This document shows positions 7,829-16,079 of a stretch of 29,895 nt of DNA, in pieces. A program made the translations under genes and the position numbers. Source of the DNA: CAYSQW01 sp964433135 (GTDB lineage Bacteria; Acidobacteriota; Aminicenantia; Aminicenantales; Aminicenantaceae). Each line of letters opens with the position of its first letter. The first letter of the stretch is position 1. The stretch is taken from contig CAYSQW010000043.1 of NCBI GenBank assembly GCA_964433135.1, positions 1 to 29,895 on the forward strand. Reading direction: 5' to 3'. The notes beneath the pieces are model-generated. The model saw only the letters and a list, made by a program, of their open reading frames with translations. It was not told the origin of the DNA and made no database searches.

Positions 7829-8938
7829 TCAGTCGCGGAACACGCGATTGACGTCAAACTCACCCAGGGGAAACGGTGTTTTTCCGGAGGTGATGAGCTC
7901 CGCCTGCATCTTGCCGAGAAAAGGCCCCAGGGTGAATCCTCCCTTGGTGCAGCAGGCGGAATAAAAACCGGGGTGGCTTTTCAGGCTGCCGAGCAGGGGG
8001 AAAAAATCCGGCGTCCTCCCTTCCAAACCCGACCAGCAGCGGATGATATTCAGCTGCCTAAGCAGCGGTATGATCCGTCCGGCGGCCTGCAGATTCCCAT
8101 GCATGCTTTCGTAATCGACCAATTTGATGTTTTTTCGAGCATCTCCGATGCCTCTCCACCCGCCGCCGATCACGACGTTTCCGCTGTCGACATGCTTCAG
8201 GGTAAGATGTCCCTCGACATGCGTGATGATATGGGGAAACGGTTTGGGCACAGGCTCCGAGACCTGAACCTGCATGGTATCCAAAGTGATCGGCGCATCC
8301 AGTCCGAGCATCGTGAAAATGTCCCGCGCCCAAACGCCCGCGCAATTGAGAACGGCTCGGCAGGAATACTCTCCACGCTCGGTGCGGACGATAAAACGCC
8401 GCCTTCCTTCAATGCCGATCGCGGTGACCGCCTCATTTTCCAGAACCCGGGCGCCGCGGGCGGCCGCGGCGGCCGCCAAGGCCCGCGATGCTTTCAGGGG
8501 ATTGGCCTTGGCATCACGGGCACAGAAAGAAGCCGCCCTTACGGAATCCCCGAGATAGGGAGCGACACGCTTCAATTCTTCTTTCCCCAGGATTTCAACC
8601 TCCACTCCCAAAGCCCGCTGACTTTCGACATCACGTTTCAGCTTGGCTTCCTGGGCGGAAGATTCCGCCACCCGCAATCCACCGGGCTGACGATATTCGA
8701 TATCCGTATCTAATTCCCTTTGCAAAGACCGCCAAACCGACTGGCTTTCCATGACCAACGGGATCAGCTTCAGTTTCTTGTTCTGGTAAGACATGGTGCC
8801 GGCCGTCGAACCCGAGGCCTCACGGCCGATTTCAGCTTTATCCAGAAGGATCAGGTCGGTAGCCTTCTTCGCCAGAAAATAAGCGGCGGAGGATCCGATG
8901 ATGCCTCCTCCAATGACCACGACATCCGTATGTTCCAA
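7829..8938 (-). CDS. DAO-family FAD-dependent amino acid/amine oxidoreductase, 369 aa
   Basis: The DAO family (glycine oxidase, sarcosine oxidase beta, D-hydroxyproline dehydrogenase) oxidises C-N bonds of amino acids. The FAD-binding motif VVIGGGIIGSSAAYFLA is at residues 7-23, followed by LLDKAEIGREASGSTAG; the second nucleotide-binding block is RAVLNCAGVWA (about 203-213), and the C-terminal GLEGRTPDFFPLLG and TKGGFTLGPFLG segments are characteristic. The start is a TTG at 8936-8938 preceded by GAGGAG at spacing 6. It is the last gene of a five-gene minus operon with a TRAP importer, which suggests it acts on the imported compound or its early product. Placement beside a DapA-type enzyme also recalls bacterial D-hydroxyproline catabolism, but no proline racemase or semialdehyde dehydrogenase is visible. 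Confidence 0.85.
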   Translation of the reverse strand: MEHTDVVVIGGGIIGSSAAYFLAKKATDLILLDKAEIGREASGSTAGTMSYQNKKLKLIPLVMESQSVWRSLQRELDTDIEYRQPGGLRVAESSAQEAKLKRDVESQRALGVEVEILGKEELKRVAPYLGDSVRAASFCARDAKANPLKASRALAAAAAARGARVLENEAVTAIGIEGRRRFIVRTERGEYSCRAVLNCAGVWARDIFTMLGLDAPITLDTMQVQVSEPVPKPFPHIITHVEGHLTLKHVDSGNVVIGGGWRGIGDARKNIKLVDYESMHGNLQAAGRIIPLLRQLNIIRCWSGLEGRTPDFFPLLGSLKSHPGFYSACCTKGGFTLGPFLGKMQAELITSGKTPFPLGEFDVNRVFRD

Positions 8939-8978
8939 AACAATCTCCTCAAATCGTACGGATTCGGATCTCGACGCG

Positions 8979-10892
8979 TCATGATGCGGCTTTTAAAGCG
9001 AATCCGTCTTTCTTTTTTATTCGATTTTTCTGTATGAAATAAACAGTACCCAGGACCACCGCCCCCATTGTCGATAAAACCATACTGATTCCCAAATTCG
9101 GGTGGAACATGGCCGCTCCCGACAGCAGCAGAGACGAACCGGTCAGCAACCATTCCCCCACCCGCAGCCGCAAGAGAAAGAAGGCTTCGGTTATCACGGC
9201 GATCACAATCAACAAAGGGAGGCTCTGCAGCAGAACCTGTATGGGACCGACGATACGAGCGTCCAGCAGCGGTGTGAATAAAAAGAACAGGGGAATGACA
9301 TAAAGGAATTTTGCGATGCTGAAGGTGGAAAGCCCCACTCTCATGAAATGCTTGTCACCGGCGATTTCAGCGGCCACGAACGCGGTCATGCAAACCGGGG
9401 GGGTGATGGTCGAATTCTGGCTGAACCAAAAAAGCGCGAGATGAGCGGCCAGCAAGGAAACCCCCAAGTGGGTCAGGGCGGGCGCCCCCAAAGTAGAGAT
9501 CAGGATATAGGAAAGCGTCACCGGCATGCCCATACCGATAATCAACGAGACAACGGCCAACAAAAACAGCGCAAACAGGATAACGCCCCCGGAGGCGACG
9601 ATGATGATCGAGGTGACTTTCATGATCAGTCCGGTAAGTGTGATAACACCCATAATCAGAGCGGCACACGCACAGACCGATGTAATGGTCATCATGTTTT
9701 TTGCGCTTTCCCGAAGTCCTTCCACGATTTTGGCGGGCGTCATGCGTGAATCCCGACGCAGCCAACTCATCACGACGATCAGCAGCGTGGAGAGCGTGCT
9801 GGCGACAAAAGGCGTGCGGCCCATGGCAAGCAGCGCCACCAGGATGATCAGCGGCAGAAAGAGATGCCCTCCCTTGATAACCGCCTCTTTAAGACTGGGC
9901 AGTTGGGCTTTGGGAAGCCCTTGAAGCCCATATTTCCGCGACTTGATCTCGATAATCGCGTAGATGGACGCGAAATAGATGACCGCCGGGACGATGGAGT
10001 ACACGATGATCTTTAAAAGCGGAATTCCGGTTATCGCCGACATGACAAAGACCCCGGCCCCCATGATCGGCGGAGTGATCGCTCCTCCTGTGGACGCCGC
10101 CGTCGTAATCGCCGCCGATTCCCTTGCCTTGAAACCGCTTTTTTTCATCAGAGGAATGGTCAAACTGCCTGTCGTCACCACGTTTGACATCGTGCTGCCT
10201 GTCAATGTCCCCATCAGGGCCGCACTCAGAACCGCGACTTTAGCGGATCCGCCCCTGGAACGCCCGGCAAAAGCCATACACAGATCAATATAATATTTAT
10301 CCGCGCGGGATACGCGAAGGAAAGTGCCGAACGCCACAAAGGAAAAAAGATATGTCGCGGCGAGCCCGGTCATGATATTGAACATCCCTTCCGGAACCAG
10401 GTAGAACTGCTCCAAACAAATCCGAAAAGGAAACGCCCGGAAACCAAGCATCCCGGCCAGATACGGCCCCAGAAAAGTATAGGCGATGAAAACGGATGTT
10501 ATCACGACCAGGATCCAGCCCAGCGTACGGCGGGTCGCCTCAAGAATAAGCAGGACGGCGAGGATCCCCAGAATCGTATCGAGGGTGGTGACCGGACTCA
10601 CATATGCGATCCGGAAAGCGATCCGCTGGTAATCGAAGAGAATCCAGCCGAAAGAAATCACGGAAAGAAGAGCCAGCAGGATATCGGCCACGGGGATCCG
10701 GGACCGCGAGGCTTTTGAAGAGCCGGGAAACGTGAGAAACACCATCGGGATCATGAGCATCAGAAAACCCGCCCGCTGGATGAGCGGAGGGAACGCCCCG
10801 TTGAATGCGGTGAAAAACACCAGCAGGCTGATGACCACGCCCAGGAATGTAACAACCCATGCCGATAAACCTTTAAGCGCTCTCTGTTCCAT
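8979..10892 (-). CDS. TRAP transporter fused permease (DctQ-DctM type, TAXI-associated), 637 aa
   Basis: In TAXI-TRAP systems the small and large membrane subunits are usually one polypeptide that imports organic acids or amino acids with sodium. The protein is almost wholly hydrophobic. An N-terminal block of helices (residues about 10-130) precedes the DctM-like core with its signature segments GTLTGSTMSNVVTTGSLTIP (about 229-248), AAITTAASTGGAITPPIMGA (about 260-280) and SQNSTITPPVCMTAFVAAE in the second half. The length matches the fused family. The ATG follows GGAAAGG and lies 12 bases after the stop of the binding-protein gene, so the pair is clearly co-transcribed. The substrate is set by the binding protein and cannot be read from the permease. 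Confidence 0.92.
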   Translation of the reverse strand: MEQRALKGLSAWVVTFLGVVISLLVFFTAFNGAFPPLIQRAGFLMLMIPMVFLTFPGSSKASRSRIPVADILLALLSVISFGWILFDYQRIAFRIAYVSPVTTLDTILGILAVLLILEATRRTLGWILVVITSVFIAYTFLGPYLAGMLGFRAFPFRICLEQFYLVPEGMFNIMTGLAATYLFSFVAFGTFLRVSRADKYYIDLCMAFAGRSRGGSAKVAVLSAALMGTLTGSTMSNVVTTGSLTIPLMKKSGFKARESAAITTAASTGGAITPPIMGAGVFVMSAITGIPLLKIIVYSIVPAVIYFASIYAIIEIKSRKYGLQGLPKAQLPSLKEAVIKGGHLFLPLIILVALLAMGRTPFVASTLSTLLIVVMSWLRRDSRMTPAKIVEGLRESAKNMMTITSVCACAALIMGVITLTGLIMKVTSIIIVASGGVILFALFLLAVVSLIIGMGMPVTLSYILISTLGAPALTHLGVSLLAAHLALFWFSQNSTITPPVCMTAFVAAEIAGDKHFMRVGLSTFSIAKFLYVIPLFFLFTPLLDARIVGPIQVLLQSLPLLIVIAVITEAFFLLRLRVGEWLLTGSSLLLSGAAMFHPNLGISMVLSTMGAVVLGTVYFIQKNRIKKKDGFALKAAS

Positions 10893-10904
10893 AACCCTTT
10901 CCCG

Positions 10905-11963
10905 TTACATCCATCCCTGTTCCTTATAATAGCGCAGCGCCCCCGGGTGTATCTCGAAATCGAGGTTTCGTATCATGTCTTCCGCGCTCCAGTTCTTGAA
11001 GCTCCCGTAAGCCCGGCGCAGCCGTTCTTCACTCTCGGCTACGGCCCGGGTCAGAATGTAGACGAACTCCTCGGAAACCTCGCTGTGAGCAAAAAGAACC
11101 ATGGCCAGCCGAACGGTCGGAACGGGATCATGCTGTCCGGGGTATGTCCGGGGAGGGATCTCATCCTCGATAAACCCGTATTTTCGGGCCAGCGCATCAC
11201 GAACCGATTCGGAGAGCCCCAGCAATTTACCTTCGCGCGTGGCCATGGCTTCCGTAACCGAAGAGGCGGGATACTGAATCAAACTGTGCATGGCGTTGAT
11301 GTGCCGATCCTTCCAGAGATCGACCTTGCCCGTTGTTCCGATTCGCTGCAGGGAGCCGCCCCAGAGCTTGATGTCGCTTTCCTCCATCCCCAATTCCCCG
11401 AATATGAGATTCAGCAGGATATAATTGGCTTCTCCCGGAAATCCGGTGCACAACTTGATACCGATTTTTTTTCGGGCGACGTCGAGGAGGGTCCCGGCTG
11501 CAACTCCCTTCTCCACGAGAAAATGATGGTAGTTGGAGGAGAGCGAGCAAATCACACGAAGGTTGGAATATTTCTCCTCATAGGGCGCTTGCCCCTCGCG
11601 CGCCATGAGAAGGAACGGAGTGAAGGTCACTCCGATATCGGACTCCCGGCGGGCTATCCGGATAGGATTTCCGAAGCCTCCCGAACCCGGGATGGCGGTC
11701 AGCGGATACCCGGCCACGCGGGCGTTGAATTCATCGGCGATGGTGGTGCAGATGGAATACCAGCTTCCTCCCACGCTCCCCGTGCTTATCGTGCTCCGGG
11801 GCGGCTTCATCCTCTGCTGCCCGGGAAATAAAAGCGCTGTCGCCAGCAGGATCCCCGTTAGGATCACTGTTCCTTTCAATCGGGGTTCTCTCCCGGCCTT
11901 TACATCAGCCGTCGTTTCACAAAACCGTTTGCGACCGGAAAGAAACCCGCACTTAAAATTCAT
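10905..11963 (-). CDS. TAXI-family TRAP transporter solute-binding protein, 352 aa
   Basis: TAXI binding proteins capture substrates in the periplasm and hand them to the fused TRAP permease. The sequence shows the hallmark STGSVGGSWYSICTTIADEF near residues 60-80, a NPIRIARRESDIGVTF segment, and the C-terminal part rich in paired acidic and aromatic residues. The N-terminus is unusual: about 30 charged residues precede the hydrophobic stretch at about residues 31-49, so the true start may be further downstream or the protein may be membrane-anchored. I chose ATG 11961-11963 (AAAGGA, spacing 8) over an overlapping TTG at 11969. The start lies just past the stop of the upstream dehydrogenase gene. 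Characterised relatives bind glutamate and other dicarboxylates, but the ligand here is unknown. Confidence 0.88.
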   Translation of the reverse strand: MNFKCGFLSGRKRFCETTADVKAGREPRLKGTVILTGILLATALLFPGQQRMKPPRSTISTGSVGGSWYSICTTIADEFNARVAGYPLTAIPGSGGFGNPIRIARRESDIGVTFTPFLLMAREGQAPYEEKYSNLRVICSLSSNYHHFLVEKGVAAGTLLDVARKKIGIKLCTGFPGEANYILLNLIFGELGMEESDIKLWGGSLQRIGTTGKVDLWKDRHINAMHSLIQYPASSVTEAMATREGKLLGLSESVRDALARKYGFIEDEIPPRTYPGQHDPVPTVRLAMVLFAHSEVSEEFVYILTRAVAESEERLRRAYGSFKNWSAEDMIRNLDFEIHPGALRYYKEQGWM

Positions 11964-11965
11964 AT

Positions 11966-12922
11966 TCAATATCCTTTTTTGAAATCGACAACTCCTTTAA
12001 GGCGTTTCTTCATCTCGAATCGCTTCAGGTTTTCAAGAAAGATCTTCACGACATCTTCCGGAAGGCTCGGGCCGGATATATGAGGCGTTATATAGACGTT
12101 TTCCATGTTCCACAGTTCGTGATCCTTGGGAAGAGGCTCTTTCTCGAAAACATCCAGGACGGCGCCGGCTATGTCGCCCGTCCGCAGCGCATGGACAAGC
12201 GCCTCTTCATGGATAAGAGGGCCCCGGGAGATGTTGAATAGATAGGCTCCGGTCTTCATGGCCTTTAACTCTTCTCCGCCTATGATGGCTTTGGTGCGGG
12301 GAGAAAGCGGAAGCGCCATCACGACGAAATCGGGCAGAGAAAGAAAATGCATCAAATCTCCGGGAAGAAAGACTTCCCTTAAAAAAGGCAGATGTTTCGT
12401 CTGTTCGTCGAATCCGATGACTTTTAGCCCAGCCTGATGAAGCCTGAATGCGATCACCGAGCCTACCGAGCCCAAGCCCATCACCCCGGCGGTTTTTCCC
12501 CTGACCGTACCCGGCTCATAATACGGCCATTCCCGGATCTTCTGGTTGTCCAAACCGGCCCGAATCTTCAACGTGATCGCCAGCATATACCCCAGAACAT
12601 AATCCGCGATAATGGGTCCGTGCACACCGGTGACTTTCGTCAGCGTTGCATGCGAAGGAACGGCTCCGGAAAGCACATAATTTTCCACTCCGGCGCTGAT
12701 GGATTGGATCCATTTGAGATTCGACGCCCGGGAGAGGAGTTCGACCGGGAACGTGTGTCCCGAAAGGATGACGTCGGTCCGGTTGATGTGCGAGGCGATC
12801 TCCCGCTTGTCATGACAAATCATGAAATTCACATCCGGCCGCGCATCACGCAGCAATTTTTCATAACGGTCCAAATACGCCGGGATATGATTATATACCA
12901 GAACATTGATATGCGAATCCAC
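11966..12922 (-). CDS. D-2-hydroxyacid dehydrogenase (NAD-dependent, GhrA/SerA-like), 318 aa
   Basis: These enzymes reduce 2-keto acids such as glyoxylate, hydroxypyruvate or pyruvate derivatives to D-2-hydroxyacids. The nucleotide-binding motif GLGSVGSVIAFRL is at about residues 149-161, and the catalytic triad is visible as Arg in NISRGPLIHEEAL, Glu in LDVFEKEPLP and His in YITPHISGPS. The start is GTG (12920-12922) with CGGAGG at spacing 6. It follows the DapA-type gene by 13 bases and abuts the TAXI gene, so it is the second gene of the operon. In this setting it may reduce a 2-keto product of the lyase or use imported D-hydroxyacid as substrate. The substrate-binding N-terminal half is too divergent for a finer call. 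Confidence 0.88.
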   Translation of the reverse strand: MDSHINVLVYNHIPAYLDRYEKLLRDARPDVNFMICHDKREIASHINRTDVILSGHTFPVELLSRASNLKWIQSISAGVENYVLSGAVPSHATLTKVTGVHGPIIADYVLGYMLAITLKIRAGLDNQKIREWPYYEPGTVRGKTAGVMGLGSVGSVIAFRLHQAGLKVIGFDEQTKHLPFLREVFLPGDLMHFLSLPDFVVMALPLSPRTKAIIGGEELKAMKTGAYLFNISRGPLIHEEALVHALRTGDIAGAVLDVFEKEPLPKDHELWNMENVYITPHISGPSLPEDVVKIFLENLKRFEMKKRLKGVVDFKKGY

Positions 12923-12935
12923 GGTATTCCTCCGT

Positions 12936-13841
12936 TCAGATCAAACCCAGCCGCCGGACGACATCTTCGATGACGGCCTTCTGCTCCTCCGTGGGAGCCA
13001 GGATCGGTTCGCGCGTGAATCCTCCCGGACGCCCGCACAAGTTCATGGCGTATTTGAGCGAGGCCGGGAAGGTTCCCACATTTTTCCCCTTCATGGCTTC
13101 TTCGGCGGCGATACAACGATACTGTATTCGGCGCGCTTCGTCTATCCTGCCGGCTTTCAGCAGCCGGTACATGGAAATGGCATCCTTGCCCAAAAGCTGG
13201 GTGTCGAGGCTTCCCACCCATCCATCCGCACCCATTACGATCGCGGAAACCCCCTGCATGGATGAATGCCCCGCAAATACCTTGATCCTGCCGCCGACCC
13301 GCCGGATGATCTCCGCAACCCGACCGAAGTCCTTGGAGCTTTCCTTGATGGCCGCGACCTGATCCAGATCCGCCAGACGATCCACCAGCCCCGGAGTCAG
13401 ATCGACGCCCTGACGACGCGGATTGTTGTAAATCAATACCGGAATGTCCACACCGTCGGATATTTTCGTGTAGTAATGGAGGATCTCTCTCTCCCCGGGC
13501 AGCGCCAGCTGAGGAGGCAGCACCATGATTCCATCCAGACCGACTTCCCGGGCATGCCGCCCCATTTCAATGGTAGCCCGCGCGGAGATCTGCCCGGTTC
13601 CGCCCAGCATGATGATGCGGTTTCGCGCCGTCTCGGCACCGATCCGAAACAATTCCTTTCGTTCCTCATCCGTCAGCACCCAGCTTTCTCCGGTGCACCC
13701 GCATACGATCAGCCCGTCCACTCCCTCTCCGATCAAAAGTTCAATGTTTTGATTGAAGGCATCGATATCCAGATCTCCGTTTTCCTTGAACGGCGTTACG
13801 ACCGCCGTATAACACCCATGCCAGTCTACTTTGTATGCCAT
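12936..13841 (-). CDS. DapA-family (DHDPS/NAL superfamily) aldolase or dehydratase, 301 aa
   Basis: The family uses a Schiff-base lysine to cleave, condense or dehydrate 2-keto acids. Visible landmarks are GCTGES (residues 48-53, canonical GTTGE), Tyr138 in IYNNP and the Schiff-base Lys166 in AAIKESS. The length is typical. Dihydrodipicolinate synthase itself is possible by fold, but the gene leads an operon with a TRAP importer and oxidoreductases and not lysine synthesis genes. A role on a 2-keto-3-deoxy acid (as in KDG aldolase, 5-keto-4-deoxyglucarate dehydratase) or on a pyrroline carboxylate is therefore more likely. The ATG is preceded by AAGGAA about 10 bases upstream. A minus-strand promoter lies at 13879-13906. 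Confidence 0.87.
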   Translation of the reverse strand: MAYKVDWHGCYTAVVTPFKENGDLDIDAFNQNIELLIGEGVDGLIVCGCTGESWVLTDEERKELFRIGAETARNRIIMLGGTGQISARATIEMGRHAREVGLDGIMVLPPQLALPGEREILHYYTKISDGVDIPVLIYNNPRRQGVDLTPGLVDRLADLDQVAAIKESSKDFGRVAEIIRRVGGRIKVFAGHSSMQGVSAIVMGADGWVGSLDTQLLGKDAISMYRLLKAGRIDEARRIQYRCIAAEEAMKGKNVGTFPASLKYAMNLCGRPGGFTREPILAPTEEQKAVIEDVVRRLGLI

Positions 13842-13878
13842 GATTTTCTCATTCCTTTCGTTGATATATTATATATAG

Positions 13879-13906
13879 AGTATAAATTTTCCCCGGTCGA
13901 ACTCAA
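13879..13906 (-). promoter_or_regulatory. Promoter candidate of the lyase-TRAP operon
   Basis: On the minus strand TTGAGT (13901-13906), a 16-bp spacer and TATACT (13879-13884). The flanking sequence down to 13861 is strongly AT-rich (TATATATAATATATC), which could offer an alternative -10. The start site would lie about 30 bases before the start codon region at 13841. Confidence 0.45.
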
Positions 13907-13989
13907 GCTCTTTTTCCAACATCAAGATATAAAAAGATTTCGAAAATGATTTCCGTCGGATGGTTCCCGCCATTGACGAATATCACCCC

Positions 13990-14008
13990 CTTGTGGTATT
14001 TTCACAAG
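13990..14008. promoter_or_regulatory. Perfect inverted repeat, candidate operator between divergent genes
   Basis: CTTGTG (13990-13995), a 7-base spacer and CACAAG (14003-14008). It lies in the 282-bp gap between the lyase operon and the acyl-CoA synthetase gene and within reach of a plus-strand TTGACG(N18)TATTTT at about 13973-14002. A regulator binding site is possible; no matching repeat was found at 3714-3734. Confidence 0.35.
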
Positions 14009-14059
14009 TTATATTTTGAATTGACGGCCTCCTCCGGAAACCGCCGACGGACAGAATAC

Positions 14060-14077
14060 ATCGAAGCAGACTTCGAT
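14060..14077 (+). repeat. Short hairpin upstream of the acyl-CoA synthetase gene
   Basis: ATCGAAG and CTTCGAT form a perfect 7-bp stem with the 4-base loop CAGA, ending 46 bases before the GTG start. No U run follows, so it is not a normal terminator; it may be a leader structure or a protein site. Confidence 0.35.
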
Positions 14078-14123
14078 ACCGCCTGCTTCCGTTAAATAAT
14101 ACACTGACAAACTGGAGCCAGAC

Positions 14124-15950
14124 GTGAACAACCATCGGCATTACTCAGAAAAATCTTTTCCGGCGATTTTTCGCAATCGCGTCGAAAAAAATCACCAAGG
14201 CTGCTTTCTGCGATCCTGTCGCTCAGGACAATGGATCGACTTCTCCTGGGACGACGTCAAGAGGACAACGGATGCCGCGGCTTCTTATCTGATCAACTCC
14301 GGTCTGCAAGCCGGCGACAAAGTCGCCATCTATTCGGAGAACCGTCCGGAATGGATTTTCGCGGATCTGGCGGTCCTTTCCGCCGCCGGATGCGACGTCA
14401 CGATCTTTGCCACGAACTCCGCCGCGGAAGCCGCGTTCATCGTCAACGACTCCGATTCGAGATTCTGTTTCTGCGGCGGAAAGCTCCAGGTTGAGAACCT
14501 CCTGCCAGTCAAGGATAAAATGCCGAAACTCGAAAAGATCATCGTTTTTGACGACATCAAAAACGAAGATCCGATCGTGGTTCGCTTCCGGGACATCATC
14601 GCGGACGGGCGGGATAATTTGCGGGAAATCGATATCGACCGTCGGATTCGAGGCATCGATCCCGAAGAGGTCATGACGCTTATGTATACTTCCGGAACCA
14701 CGGGAGCCCCCAAGGGAGTCATGCTTTCTCACAGCAACATCGTGGCCCAGGTCATCAATTTCGTCCGCCATCAGCCCCATCCGGACAGGGAAACGGCTCT
14801 ATCCATCCTGCCGCTCGCACACGCCCTGGAAAGAAGCATCATCTACTATCATCTGCTCTACATAGAAGGCATCATCTGTTTTTCCCGGGGACCTGAATAC
14901 ATCCTGAAAGAACTCCAGCAGATCCAGCCGACGGCCCTGCTTTGCGTTCCCCGAATCCCGGAAAAACTATTTGAAGGGATCATGGACCGTGTCGATAAAT
15001 CCGGTTTCGCGAAAAGAACCCTCTTCCGCTGGGCCGAAAAGGTCGGCCGCAAGGCCGTTCCCCACCTCGCCGCCGGGCGCCCCCTCCCCCCCCTGAAAAA
15101 GATCCGTTACGCCGTTGCGGATACTCTGGTGTTTTCACGCCTCCGCAAATCCCTCGGGCTCAACCGTTTGACATGCGCGGGTGTGGGAGGAGCCGCTCTT
15201 CCAACCCGGATCCATGAATTCTTCATCGCCATGAAGGTGGATTGGCTAACGGGCTACGGTTTGACCGAAACGTCCCCTGTAACCCATACCCATACGCATA
15301 AATGGATCTCTCCCATCAAGATCGGCACCGCCGGGCTGCCTCTTCCGATGACCGAATGCCGCATCGCGGCCGACGGTGAAATCCTGATTCGAGGCCCCCA
15401 GGTGATGATGGGGTACTACAAGCGGCCGGATGAAACCGACGCCGTCTTTACGGATGACGGCTGGTTTCGCACCGGCGACATCGGAAATATCGACCGGGAC
15501 GGCTATTTGACCATCACCGACCGTAAGAAAGACGTGATCATCACTTCCGGAGGAAAAAACGTGGCACCGCTTCCCATCGAGATGCTGGTCGGCGAAGATC
15601 CCTATATCGATCAGATCATGTTGGTCGGCAATAACAGAAAATTCATCTCCGCTCTTATCGTCCCGGCCTTCGATCGTTTGAAAGCATTCGCCGAGGACAT
15701 CAATATCCAGTGGACGACACATAAAGACCTGATCCGGAATCCGAAGGTCATCGCTTTATTCCGCACGCACATTCAAGATCGCACCCGGACGCTGGCTCAG
15801 TATAAAAAGATAAGGCGATTCCTGCTTTTGCCCACTGCGTTCACCCACGAAAACGGTCACGCGACTCCCACCATGAAGATCAAGCGTCGGATCATCGAGA
15901 CGGCCTTCAAGGATCAGATCGACGGCATCTACCGCCGCCTCACCGAATAA
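14124..15950 (+). CDS. Long-chain acyl-CoA synthetase (AMP-forming), 608 aa
   Basis: The enzyme activates fatty acids with ATP and CoA through an acyl-adenylate. The adenylate-forming signatures are plain: YTSGTTGAPKGVMLSHSN (about residues 189-206), GYGLTETSPV (about 376-385), the GWFRTGDIGNIDRDGYLTI block with the ribose-binding Asp, and the hinge DRKKDVIITSGGKNVAP. The C-terminal subdomain ends in TPTMKIKRRII, where the first Lys matches the catalytic lysine of the family. Length and insertions match the bacterial FadD15/long-chain type. The start is GTG with GGAG 7 bases upstream. It is transcribed away from the lyase operon and stands alone, with no beta-oxidation genes beside it. Confidence 0.92.
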   Translation: MNNHRHYSEKSFPAIFRNRVEKNHQGCFLRSCRSGQWIDFSWDDVKRTTDAAASYLINSGLQAGDKVAIYSENRPEWIFADLAVLSAAGCDVTIFATNSAAEAAFIVNDSDSRFCFCGGKLQVENLLPVKDKMPKLEKIIVFDDIKNEDPIVVRFRDIIADGRDNLREIDIDRRIRGIDPEEVMTLMYTSGTTGAPKGVMLSHSNIVAQVINFVRHQPHPDRETALSILPLAHALERSIIYYHLLYIEGIICFSRGPEYILKELQQIQPTALLCVPRIPEKLFEGIMDRVDKSGFAKRTLFRWAEKVGRKAVPHLAAGRPLPPLKKIRYAVADTLVFSRLRKSLGLNRLTCAGVGGAALPTRIHEFFIAMKVDWLTGYGLTETSPVTHTHTHKWISPIKIGTAGLPLPMTECRIAADGEILIRGPQVMMGYYKRPDETDAVFTDDGWFRTGDIGNIDRDGYLTITDRKKDVIITSGGKNVAPLPIEMLVGEDPYIDQIMLVGNNRKFISALIVPAFDRLKAFAEDINIQWTTHKDLIRNPKVIALFRTHIQDRTRTLAQYKKIRRFLLLPTAFTHENGHATPTMKIKRRIIETAFKDQIDGIYRRLTE

Positions 15951-15986
15951 ACGGATCGTTCAAACCGGACCGTCGGTTCCCAAAGC

Positions 15987-16015
15987 TTGGTTCTCCCGCC
16001 GATTTCGTCTATAAT
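15987..16015 (+). promoter_or_regulatory. Promoter candidate for the DUF4015-like gene
   Basis: TTGGTT (15987-15992), a 17-bp spacer and a perfect TATAAT (16010-16015). CTCCCG (15993-15998) and CGGGAG (16016-16021) form an inverted repeat around the spacer and -10, which could be an operator or fold as a hairpin. Confidence 0.45.
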
Positions 16016-16079
16016 CGGGAGGCGAAATTTACGATCCCAATGAATGATGTCATCACTCGTCAAAACGAAAGGACCCGCC

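Noticed and set aside
7772..8713. Plus-strand open frame (313 codons) opposite the FAD oxidoreductase
   Set aside because: Runs antisense to a well-supported DAO-family gene and overlaps the aminotransferase end; composition is shadow-like.
12936..13841. Lysine-biosynthesis dihydrodipicolinate synthase
   Set aside because: The fold and Schiff-base lysine fit, but the operon is catabolic and importer-linked, so only the DapA family is called.
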